NCBI GenBank assembly: GCA_934446365.1
Contig: CAKSDZ010000007.1
Coordinates: forward strand, 1 to 64,000
Length of the DNA: 64,000 nt
Direction: 5' to 3'
Source: an uncultured Eubacteriales bacterium
GTDB lineage: Bacteria; Bacillota; Clostridia; Oscillospirales; CAG-272
The position numbers and the translations under genes were made by a program. The notes beneath the pieces are model-generated. The model saw nothing but the letters and a program-made list of their open reading frames with translations. It was not told the DNA's origin and searched no databases. This document shows positions 7,787 through 14,994 of the stretch, one piece after another (the stretch's first letter is position 1; the number at the start of each line of letters is the position of its first letter).

Positions 7787-8986
7787 TCAATTTTTCTTCT
7801 CGTTTCCCGTATCCCTCTTATACAGCAAAACGCTCACAATCAGCAAAACGGGAAAAACAAGAGAGAACAATATCCCGACATTCAGCCTGCCGCCGAACGC
7901 GTCCGAAACCATGCCGACAAGCGTGGGACCCGTGGTGCAGCCGACATCGCCGAACAGCGCCAGCATGGCGAACAGCGCCACTCCGCCGCCGCGGATGCTC
8001 GACGCGCCGATGCTGAGCGCGCACGGCCAAAAGATGCCGACCGCAAAGCCCGCCAGCGCACAGCCGACAAGCCCGAGCGCCGGAATCGGAGAGAGCGCCG
8101 CCAAAAGATAGCTCACAATGCAAAGCGCGCCCGAAGCGATCATGGCGTTCTGTGCGTTCAGCCTATCGCTGAATTTGGCATATAGGACCCTCGCGGTACC
8201 CATCAGCGCGGCAAACAGACACGGTCCCGCAAGGTCGCCGACCGTTTTATCGACGCCAAGCCCTGTCTGTGCAAATGCGGAAGCCCACTGACTGATACAA
8301 AGCTCCGCGGCGCCCGCGCATACCATAATAAGCGCCAGAAGCCAAAATTTTTTCATGCGAAACAATGCTCCGAGCCGTACCCCTTCTCCGGACTCCTCTT
8401 CGCTCTCCGGCATCGGAACGAGCAAAAACAAAATCATGTCGGCAAGCGGGATTATCGCCCAAAGAAGCGCCAAAAACCGCCAGTTTTCGATTCCGAAAAC
8501 GGCAAAAAACGCGGTAGACGCAAGAATGGTGAAAAGCTGACCCCAGCAGTAAAACGAGTGAAGCAGGCTCATCGAGGCGGCTTTCCGCTCCGTCGGACAA
8601 AGCTCCACCACAGGACTGATGATCACCTCATCCAGTCCGCCGCCGACGGCATACAGAGCCGTGGAAATGAGAAGTCCGGTGTACGCGTTTTCGCAGATTT
8701 CCGGCAAAAATGCAAGGCAGACCAGTCCTAAAATGGAAAAGCACTGCGCGGTCACCGCCGTCCTGCGGTATCCAAGCCGCCGGACAAAAACGGAGGAGAA
8801 AAGATCGATGATGAGCTGAATGCCGAAATTGATCGTGACAAGCAGTGTGATTTTTTCAAGTCCGATGCCGTATGTATTCTGAAATGTTACAAAAAGCAGC
8901 GGTGCAAAATTGACGATAATCGCCTGAACGACGTATCCCGTAAAGCAAGCATATACGGTATGATTGAAATTTAGTTTCTTCCTCAT
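7787..8986 (-). CDS. Major facilitator superfamily transporter
   Basis: 399 residues with about twelve hydrophobic segments, start behind GGAG. The loop after the second segment (VFVRRLGYRRTAV) is a form of MFS motif A, and the middle loop after segment six is charged (MPESEEESGEGVRL). Substrate is not evident; sugar or drug efflux are both possible. It is a single-gene unit with its own promoter and an operator-like palindrome, suggesting specific control. Confidence 0.85.
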   Translation of the reverse strand: MRKKLNFNHTVYACFTGYVVQAIIVNFAPLLFVTFQNTYGIGLEKITLLVTINFGIQLIIDLFSSVFVRRLGYRRTAVTAQCFSILGLVCLAFLPEICENAYTGLLISTALYAVGGGLDEVIISPVVELCPTERKAASMSLLHSFYCWGQLFTILASTAFFAVFGIENWRFLALLWAIIPLADMILFLLVPMPESEEESGEGVRLGALFRMKKFWLLALIMVCAGAAELCISQWASAFAQTGLGVDKTVGDLAGPCLFAALMGTARVLYAKFSDRLNAQNAMIASGALCIVSYLLAALSPIPALGLVGCALAGFAVGIFWPCALSIGASSIRGGGVALFAMLALFGDVGCTTGPTLVGMVSDAFGGRLNVGILFSLVFPVLLIVSVLLYKRDTGNEKKN

Positions 8987-9052
8987 GTAAAGTCTCCAAA
9001 ATCGACCAAAAAACCGATCTCTGTTTTATGCCGCGCTTCTCTGCCGCGCGAC

Positions 9053-9068
9053 GGATATGATTATATCC
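9053..9068. promoter_or_regulatory. Palindrome overlapping the MFS promoter -10 box
   Basis: GGATAT-GATT-ATATCC is a perfect 6-4-6 inverted repeat covering the -10 hexamer of the MFS promoter. The position fits a repressor operator; the regulator is not identifiable. Confidence 0.4.
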
Positions 9069-9088
9069 GAAAGGGGCGGAAAAGTCAA
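9060..9088 (-). promoter_or_regulatory. Sigma-A promoter of the MFS transporter
   Basis: On the minus strand TTGACT (9088-9083) and TATAAT (9065-9060) are 17 bases apart, about 75 bases before the start codon. Confidence 0.85.
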
Positions 9089-9174
9089 CATAAAACGACA
9101 AATAGCCGGCGCCGAGTTTTGATTCTGAAAAGATTGAATTTTTTGTGAATTCGTGCGGCATTTTTTCTCACGCC

Positions 9175-9203
9175 TTGACACGAAAATTTGTTTATGTTAT
9201 ACT
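9175..9203 (+). promoter_or_regulatory. Sigma-A promoter of the DUF1538/P-II operon
   Basis: TTGACA (9175-9180) and TATACT (9198-9203) are 17 bases apart. This predicts a leader of about 130 bases before the first gene. Confidence 0.88.
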
Positions 9204-9237
9204 ATTATAAAATGTTGTTATTTTCATTCTGAAACAA

Positions 9238-9280
9238 AAGATTTGTCCCGCTTCGGACAAACGCACAGACAACAAATCTT
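9238..9280 (+). promoter_or_regulatory. Leader with two mutually exclusive stems before the DUF1538 gene
   Basis: AAGATTTGT (9238-9246) can pair with ACAAATCTT (9272-9280). Alternatively TTTGTCC (9242-9248) pairs with GGACAAA (9255-9261). The two stems share bases 9242-9246 and cannot form together. No T run follows, so any control would act on translation or RNA stability rather than on intrinsic termination. Confidence 0.4.
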
Positions 9281-9338
9281 ACGCTCCCTGCGAGGTCATT
9301 GCCGGCAACAAAAACATCGAAGAAACGGAGAGTACCAT

Positions 9339-10973
9339 ATGAAAAATAAAACGATACTCATGGAAAAGCTGAGGGAATCCCTGTCCTCCGTTCTGCCGGT
9401 ATCCGCAATCATTCTTGTGCTCTCCATGACAGTCGCGCCGCTGCCCAATTCCATCTTTATTTCCTTTCTTTTCGGCGCCGTGCTGATGATAGTCGGCATC
9501 GGACTCTTTACCCTCGGCGTCGACAAATCCATGACGCCGATGGGCGAATACGTCGGAACCACGATGACGAAGTCCAAAAAGATCTGGCTCATCTGTCTCA
9601 TTTCGTTTCTTGTGGGCGCCATGATTACGGTCTCGGAGCCTGACCTTCAAGTGCTCGCAGGCTATGTGCCCTCGATCGATACATATACTTTTATTATATC
9701 GGTTGCCGTCGGCGTCGGCGTGTTTCTCGTCATCGCCATCCTGCGCATCATTCTTGCGGTAAAGGTGAGGTATATCCTTATTGTATCCTATGCGGCGATT
9801 TTTGTGCTGGCCGCTTTTGTGGATCCCGATTTTTGGTCGGTCGCTTTCGACGCCGGCGGCGTCACGACAGGCCCGCTTTCCGTGCCGTTCATCATGGCGA
9901 TGGGCGTCGGTATTTCCGCCATTTCCTCCGACAAGGACGGCTCGAACGACAGCTTCGGATTGATGGCTCTTTGCTCCGTCGGCCCGGTGCTCTCCATCCT
10001 TGTGCTGGGGCTCATGTACGACGTCGGTTCCACAACCTATGTTCCCGACGAACTAATCGACTTTGCCACCTCCCGCGAATTCGGCTTTGAGCTGTTTTCC
10101 TCTTTTCCGCATCAAATGCTTGAAGTTGCCAAGGGGCTTTTCCCGATTGTGATCTTCTTCTTTCTCTATCAGGCGATTGCAAACCCGCTCGGAAAGGATG
10201 CCATTTTAAAGCTGCTCGTCGGCGTCGGTTATACGTATTTCGGAATTGTCTTGTTCCTCACGGGGGTCAATATCGGTTTTCTGCCGGTCGGCAGCTATAT
10301 CGGAAGATCTATCGGCGGCACCTCATACAGCTGGATTTTGATTCCGCTCGGCATGCTGATTGGTTACTTTATCGTAGCGGCGGAGCCTGCCGTCCACGTG
10401 CTGGAAAAGCAGGTAGAGGAGGTCACCTCCGGCGCGATTCCGAGAAAAATGCTGTCGGTCGCCATCTCCATCGGCGTCGCACTCGCCGTGGGACTTGCGA
10501 TGGTGCGCGTCCTGACCGGAATCTCAATCCTTTGGTTTGTCGGAATCGGCTATGCCGCGGCGCTGCTGCTCTCGTTTTTCGTTCCGGAAATTTTCACCTC
10601 CATCGCGTTTGACTCGGGAGGCGTCGCCTCCGGCGCCATGTCCTCCGCATTTCTGATGCCGCTCGCAGTCGGCGCCTCCGTCGCCGTGGGAGGAAATGTC
10701 ATGAAGGACGCCTTCGGCGTGATCGCGCTTGTCGCCCTGCTTCCGCCCATTACCATTCAGATCCTCGGATTGATTTATAAAATTAAGGTAAAACGCACCG
10801 AAAAAGCCGCGGCAGCTTCCGCTCACGACGGTGTAATCGAGTTTGACACCATACGCCACAAAATTCAAAAGCAGGTGGCTGCCGTTCGCAGCAGAAACCC
10901 GCGTCACGGCAAGCAGGCATCCGTTCCGGATTATCCCGATATCATAGAATTTGAAAACGAAGGCAGGTGGTAA
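9339..10973 (+). CDS. DUF1538 multipass membrane protein, internally duplicated, probable P-II-controlled transporter
   Basis: 544 residues from ATG 9339, chosen for the ACGGAGAG site upstream; longer readings overlap the leader. Two homologous halves are visible: an EP motif at residues 100-101 and 349-350, and VAFDAGGVTTG (168-178) against IAFDSGGVASG (422-432), followed in each by a DxFG-containing segment and a long hydrophobic stretch. This is the tandem DUF1538 arrangement. The internal repeat and many membrane segments suggest a transporter or channel. A cytoplasmic tail of about 60 residues follows. The stop is 2 bases before a tandem P-II gene, like the amtB-glnK pairing, which suggests gating by a P-II protein. 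Substrate is unknown. Confidence 0.8.
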   Translation: MKNKTILMEKLRESLSSVLPVSAIILVLSMTVAPLPNSIFISFLFGAVLMIVGIGLFTLGVDKSMTPMGEYVGTTMTKSKKIWLICLISFLVGAMITVSEPDLQVLAGYVPSIDTYTFIISVAVGVGVFLVIAILRIILAVKVRYILIVSYAAIFVLAAFVDPDFWSVAFDAGGVTTGPLSVPFIMAMGVGISAISSDKDGSNDSFGLMALCSVGPVLSILVLGLMYDVGSTTYVPDELIDFATSREFGFELFSSFPHQMLEVAKGLFPIVIFFFLYQAIANPLGKDAILKLLVGVGYTYFGIVLFLTGVNIGFLPVGSYIGRSIGGTSYSWILIPLGMLIGYFIVAAEPAVHVLEKQVEEVTSGAIPRKMLSVAISIGVALAVGLAMVRVLTGISILWFVGIGYAAALLLSFFVPEIFTSIAFDSGGVASGAMSSAFLMPLAVGASVAVGGNVMKDAFGVIALVALLPPITIQILGLIYKIKVKRTEKAAAASAHDGVIEFDTIRHKIQKQVAAVRSRNPRHGKQASVPDYPDIIEFENEGRW

Positions 10974-10975
10974 GC

Positions 10976-11668
10976 ATGCAGCATATGTACTGGTTTATCA
11001 CGATTTCCCGAAAATCCGATGCGGAGGAAATCGTCGAGCTTTATAAAAAGCTTGATGTGCCGCGGCTCTACTGCACACTTGCACGCGGTACCGCGAAATC
11101 GCAGACGCTCGATCTTTTCGGCATCGAGCAATCCGAAAAAGTCGTGCATCAGGCGGTGATAACGCACAATAAACTGTATGAACTGAAAAAAACACTGGAA
11201 ACGGATTTCCAAATCGATTTGCCCGACCGTGGGATCGCGCTTGCCGTCCCGCTCGCCAGCATATCGACAAAAAATACGCTCGATTTCTTCTCGGGCGGTC
11301 ACGCGGAGGATGAAATGACCGACACGGAACAAAAGGAAAAAAGCACGATGGAGCTTATCATCGTCATCTGCAATAAGGGCTATACCGAGGACGTGATGGA
11401 AGCCGCAAGAAAGGCGGGCGCCGGCGGCGGCACAATTCTGCACGCCAAGGGAACGGGAACCGAATACGCCGAAAAATTTTTAGGCATTTCAATCGTCGAC
11501 GAAAAGGAAATGATTTATATCGTTTCAAAAAAGGAAGTAAGAAACGCCATCATGCAGGCGATCACGGACAACGCAGGCGCCGGAACCAAAGCGCACGCGC
11601 TCGTCTTTTCCCTGCCCGTAACGGAAACGGCCGGCTTCCGGCTTTACGGAGAAAAAACAGAAGCATAA
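10976..11668 (+). CDS. Tandem P-II-like signalling protein
   Basis: 230 residues; ATG 10976 follows AGGTGG, while a GTG at 10967 overlaps the previous stop and is an alternative. The C-terminal domain (about 125-222) has a clear P-II core: VICNKGYTEDVMEAARKAG, then GGGTILHAKGTG and HALVFSLPV. The N-terminal domain (1-100) is a divergent copy ending GIALAVPL. P-II proteins sense nucleotides and 2-oxoglutarate through a T-loop and often plug membrane transporters. Two domains in one chain are unusual for P-II, which normally trimerises. Partner by position: the upstream DUF1538 protein. Confidence 0.82.
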   Translation: MQHMYWFITISRKSDAEEIVELYKKLDVPRLYCTLARGTAKSQTLDLFGIEQSEKVVHQAVITHNKLYELKKTLETDFQIDLPDRGIALAVPLASISTKNTLDFFSGGHAEDEMTDTEQKEKSTMELIIVICNKGYTEDVMEAARKAGAGGGTILHAKGTGTEYAEKFLGISIVDEKEMIYIVSKKEVRNAIMQAITDNAGAGTKAHALVFSLPVTETAGFRLYGEKTEA

Positions 11669-11670
11669 AA

Positions 11671-11713
11671 GAGAGGATATTGCGCCGATAAACGCAATAT
11701 CCTCTCTTTCTTT
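11671..11713 (+). terminator. Terminator of the DUF1538/P-II operon
   Basis: GAGAGGATATTGCG (11671-11684) pairs with CGCAATATCCTCTC (11693-11706), a perfect 14-bp stem followed by TTTCTTT. Confidence 0.88.
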
Positions 11714-11768
11714 ATCGCACAAATTTGACAGCGAATAGCCGCGGCACAAATGCCGTGCAAACCGCCGG

Positions 11769-12167
11769 TCACTTCGCATCCAGCCGAAATCCCCGCGGAA
11801 ACAGCTCACCGAGCGCCATTTCCACGTAATCGGTTTCATTTTTTGCACAAATGACGGGAAACGATTCGTCACAAAATTCATATAAAAACTGCCGGCATAC
11901 GCCGCACGGCATCGTAGGTTCAGGAGAGGAGCCGACGATTGCGATTGCCATAAAGTCCCGCCGTCCCTCGGACAGCGCTTTTGCCGCGGCGCAGCGCTCG
12001 GCGCACAGTGTCGGCGAATACGAGGAATTTTCGATGTTGCAGCCGGTATATACCGCGCCGTCCCCGCAAAGGAGCGCCGCGCCGACACGGAAATGCGAAA
12101 ACGGCGCATATGCCCTCTCGCGCGCTGCCATAGCGGCACGAATCAGCTTTTGACGGTCAAAATCCAT
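11769..12167 (-). CDS. cdd: Cytidine deaminase
   Basis: 132 residues, the usual length of the small tetrameric enzyme. Catalytic and zinc-binding motifs are complete: CAE (in SPTLCAERCAAAKA) and PCGVCRQ. It converts cytidine and deoxycytidine to uridine and deoxyuridine in pyrimidine salvage. The start follows GAGGTGAAACT. It begins 10 bases after phosphopentomutase ends, so the two form a nucleoside-salvage operon. Confidence 0.95.
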   Translation of the reverse strand: MDFDRQKLIRAAMAARERAYAPFSHFRVGAALLCGDGAVYTGCNIENSSYSPTLCAERCAAAKALSEGRRDFMAIAIVGSSPEPTMPCGVCRQFLYEFCDESFPVICAKNETDYVEMALGELFPRGFRLDAK

Positions 12168-12176
12168 AGTTTCACC

Positions 12177-13337
12177 TCAAAGGATTCTATTTAAAAAGCT
12201 CTTGCCATTCAGCGAATACGGCACGCCGAAATATGCCGCGATTGTGGCGGCGATATCCGAATACGTGGAAAGCGTCCCGAGATTTACCGGCTTTATTTTT
12301 CTTCCATAAACAAGCAGCGGAACGTTCTCGCGCGTATGGTCGCTCCCCGCAAAATTCGGGTCGCAGCCATGATCCGCCGTAATCATGAGGATATCGTCCG
12401 GCTTCATGCCCGCGATAAACCGTGGCAGCCATGCGTCAAGGCGCATAACGGCTTCCGCATAGCCCTTCGCGTCGCGGCGATGTCCGTAAAGCGTATCGAA
12501 ATCCACAAAATTGATAAAGGAAAGTCCCGTGAAATCCTTCTCCAAAAGCTCCAAGCAGACGCGCATACCGTCGTCGTTGCCGGATGTGCGTATCGATTCC
12601 GTCACGCCGACACCGGCGAACACGTCCCCGATCTTGCCCACACATTCCGTCGCATAACCGGCGTCCGCAAGAAGTTCAAGCACGGTTTTTGCCGGCGGCA
12701 CCGCCGAAAAATCATGACGGCGCGATGTACGGACAAACGGCCATTCACCCGTGAACGGCCTTGCAATCACACGGCCCACGCAGTCCTCTCCAACCAGCAG
12801 CTCCCTCGCAATCCGGCAATCGCGGTAAAGCTCCTCGACCGGAACCACATCCTCATGCGCCGCAATCTGAAATACGCTGTCAGCCGAGGTATAAACGATC
12901 AGATCGCCTGTTTGCATATGCTCACGCCCGAAATCCCGAATGACCTCCGTCCCGGAATAAGGCTTGTTGCACAGCACGCCGCGGCCGCATTTCTCCGAGA
13001 ACGGCCGCAGAATCCGTTCGGGAAAGCCGTCCGGATAGGTCGGCAGCGGGACATCCGAACGGATACCGGCGATCTCCCAGTGTCCGATGGTCGTATCCTT
13101 GCCCTGCGACATCTCGCAAACCCGTGCATAAGCACCGGTAGGCGTCCCCGTCCGAAAAGACGAGAGAACGCCGTCGATATGAAACAGTCCGAGGGAAGCA
13201 AGCGTCGGCGCGGAAAATCCGTCCTCCGCCATGACGGAGGAAAGCGTATTGCTTCCCTCGTCGCCGAATGCCGCGGCATCGCGCGCACCGCCGATGCCGA
13301 AGCTGTCCATCACCATCAGAAATACCCTTTTATTCAT
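12177..13337 (-). CDS. deoB: Phosphopentomutase
   Basis: 386 residues from ATG 13337; an upstream TTG at 13361 would add eight residues, and neither site has a strong Shine-Dalgarno. The alkaline phosphatase superfamily metal site starts MVMDSFGIGG; the phosphorylated Thr lies in KDTTIGHWEI; later metal ligands lie in ITADHGCDP and SDHTRENVP. It interconverts (deoxy)ribose-1- and -5-phosphate, linking nucleoside breakdown to the pentose pool, which agrees with the adjoining cdd gene. Confidence 0.95.
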   Translation of the reverse strand: MNKRVFLMVMDSFGIGGARDAAAFGDEGSNTLSSVMAEDGFSAPTLASLGLFHIDGVLSSFRTGTPTGAYARVCEMSQGKDTTIGHWEIAGIRSDVPLPTYPDGFPERILRPFSEKCGRGVLCNKPYSGTEVIRDFGREHMQTGDLIVYTSADSVFQIAAHEDVVPVEELYRDCRIARELLVGEDCVGRVIARPFTGEWPFVRTSRRHDFSAVPPAKTVLELLADAGYATECVGKIGDVFAGVGVTESIRTSGNDDGMRVCLELLEKDFTGLSFINFVDFDTLYGHRRDAKGYAEAVMRLDAWLPRFIAGMKPDDILMITADHGCDPNFAGSDHTRENVPLLVYGRKIKPVNLGTLSTYSDIAATIAAYFGVPYSLNGKSFLNRIL

Positions 13338-13378
13338 ATCCGTCACCGTCCCCGTTTTCAATTTCTATCTTTATAGTA

Positions 13379-13392
13379 TGATAATATTATCA
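13379..13392. promoter_or_regulatory. 14-bp perfect palindrome upstream of deoB-cdd
   Basis: TGATAATATTATCA lies about 40 bases upstream of the deoB start. It could be an operator for a nucleoside-responsive repressor, but AT-rich palindromes also arise by chance. A convincing -35/-10 pair was not found here. Confidence 0.3.
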
Positions 13393-13451
13393 CATATTTA
13401 TGGGCACATTGGTGAAATATTTGTAAATTTCCCAAGGCAGTCATATCTCCC

Positions 13452-13481
13452 GTAAAAAAACGGAGACGATTTTCGTCTCCG
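13452..13481 (-). terminator. Terminator of the DUF2807 lipoprotein gene
   Basis: CGGAGACG (13461-13468) pairs with CGTCTCCG (13474-13481). The minus strand continues into TTTTTTT. Confidence 0.82.
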
Positions 13482-13487
13482 CTTCTT

Positions 13488-14279
13488 TCATTCCATATAG
13501 ATTTCCTCCGAACGCTGCTTCACCTCGCCGAGGCCGGAGACATTCGACGTGACGACCGGCGAGCCGTAGTAACAGACGGACCCGACACCGGATATCTTCG
13601 TTTTCAGCGTATCCGTGACGGACAGGATAACCGAGCCCGCGCCGGACACCCGAATGTCCGCGTCCGCCGCGACAAGCGATTTCGCCGCCACATCCGCCGC
13701 ACCGGAAAGGTCCACCACAAAGGTCTGCGCCGTGCCGGAAATATTGATATTTGCGGCACCCGAAAGCTCGATTTCAAGCCGCTTTGCCGCCGCATTCTCC
13801 ACAAGGCAGTCACAGGCGCCCGAAATATCGAGCCGAAGCTCTTCCGCACCCGAGGCGTCGATTTCGAGACTGCATCCGCCGGAAAGCTCCACATGATCAA
13901 AATCAGCATACACCGTGATTTCAAAGACATCCGCGATATAATTATAATTATGATTCGTCCCGATGCGGATTTTCCCGTTTTTTGCCGTGATTTCAAAGCC
14001 ATAATCGGCAAAATCCCCGCTATATTTCGCCTCTATACGCACCGAATCCGACGGAACAAGCCGGATGACGGCGTTTTCGCTGTCGGAAAAGCTCAGCTTT
14101 TCAATCTCCACCGTCCAGCCATCGGACGCCCCGCTTCCGTAAACGGTGGTCTCCTGCACATCGCCGGAAAGCCTCACCGTCCTCCAGCCCGTATACACAC
14201 GGCATCCGGCAAACACGGAAAGCGCCATCATCAAAGCCGCTGCCGCTCCAAGCATTCTTGTCAAAAACGATCTCGTCAT
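13488..14279 (-). CDS. DUF2807 beta-helix lipoprotein
   Basis: 263 residues. The N-terminus has a signal peptide and lipobox (LSVFAGC), so it should be anchored to the outer face of the membrane. The rest is a run of short strands with repeated LSGAANI, LSGAADV, VSGAGSV and ISGVGSV motifs, typical of the DUF2807 head domain, which folds as a parallel beta-helix. Family function is not firmly known; roles in adhesion or envelope stress have been proposed. It has its own promoter and terminator. Confidence 0.8.
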   Translation of the reverse strand: MTRSFLTRMLGAAAALMMALSVFAGCRVYTGWRTVRLSGDVQETTVYGSGASDGWTVEIEKLSFSDSENAVIRLVPSDSVRIEAKYSGDFADYGFEITAKNGKIRIGTNHNYNYIADVFEITVYADFDHVELSGGCSLEIDASGAEELRLDISGACDCLVENAAAKRLEIELSGAANINISGTAQTFVVDLSGAADVAAKSLVAADADIRVSGAGSVILSVTDTLKTKISGVGSVCYYGSPVVTSNVSGLGEVKQRSEEIYME

Positions 14280-14311
14280 CTCGGTGTATCTCCTATCTGT
14301 TTTATGGATTT

Positions 14312-14339
14312 ATTATATCACAGACAGGGGATATGTCAA
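14312..14339 (-). promoter_or_regulatory. Sigma-A promoter of the DUF2807 lipoprotein
   Basis: On the minus strand TTGACA (14339-14334) and TATAAT (14317-14312) are 16 bases apart. The -35 overlaps the last codons of the ferritin-like gene. Confidence 0.8.
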
Positions 14340-14845
14340 GCGATTTCCGATATCAGCTCTCTGAATATCTTCGCGTGATGCTCCTCATCCTTGACGATTC
14401 TCGCGAGCACCTCCGTGATGGCTTCGTCCCGAATATTTTTCATGAGCCGCTGATAAACCGCGATCGCATTTTTTTCATTTGTCTCGGCGGCGGCAAGCAG
14501 TCTGTCGGGAGCCGTGCCGTAATGCAGGCCCGCCGCGCTGAAAGCGCCCCGTCCGTCGGACTGAAAACGCGGCGCACCGCCAAGGTCGCAGATCAGCGTT
14601 CCGAGGATTTCCAAATGGCGCATTTCCACCTCGGCTATATAGGCAAATACATCCGTAAGCAGCGCCGGCTTCGCATTCCGGCAAATCAAATGCCCGTATT
14701 GATATTGCAGCACCGAGGAAAGCTCCCCTCCCTGTCCCGCATACGGAACGGAAAGCATCCTTGCATAGTTCAGATTCGGCGCTTTCACGCGGGGAGTTGG
14801 ATACGGCAGCGGAACCGTACAAAGTGTCTTTATCCTTGTATTCAT
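14336..14845 (-). CDS. Ferritin-like diiron or manganese four-helix protein
   Basis: 169 residues, start behind AAGGAGCG. Four helices carry the ligand pattern of the ferritin/rubrerythrin/Mn-catalase superfamily: E41, E74xxH77 (EMRH), E121 or E124, and E154xxH157 (EEHH). The N-terminal YPTPRVKAPNLNYARML and the GGELSSVLQY helix recall CotJC-type manganese catalase-like spore coat proteins, but the chain is shorter and lacks the catalase C-terminal part. Likely roles are oxidative defence or spore coat; I cannot choose from sequence. Confidence 0.7.
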   Translation of the reverse strand: MNTRIKTLCTVPLPYPTPRVKAPNLNYARMLSVPYAGQGGELSSVLQYQYGHLICRNAKPALLTDVFAYIAEVEMRHLEILGTLICDLGGAPRFQSDGRGAFSAAGLHYGTAPDRLLAAAETNEKNAIAVYQRLMKNIRDEAITEVLARIVKDEEHHAKIFRELISEIA

Positions 14846-14927
14846 AAAAAATATCGCTCCTTTTCCGGCTTTTCCTTCCTATTGTATGCAGCATAGGATA
14901 AATCCGCAACGAGTTTTCACAATAAAA

Positions 14928-14957
14928 TTGACAATGACGCCGGTTTCGTAGTATAAT
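14928..14957 (+). promoter_or_regulatory. Sigma-A promoter of the ABC-F to ispH-S1 gene run
   Basis: TTGACA (14928-14933) and TATAAT (14952-14957) are 18 bases apart. The -10 box contains an in-frame ATG at 14956, so translation must begin further downstream. Confidence 0.9.
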
Positions 14958-14994
14958 GAGTATAAATTTTTCAAGGAAACGGATTTACAAGAAA

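Noticed and set aside
14956..14994. Upstream ATG as the ABC-F start
   Set aside because: This ATG lies inside the TATAAT box of a near-perfect promoter, so it is not in the transcript.
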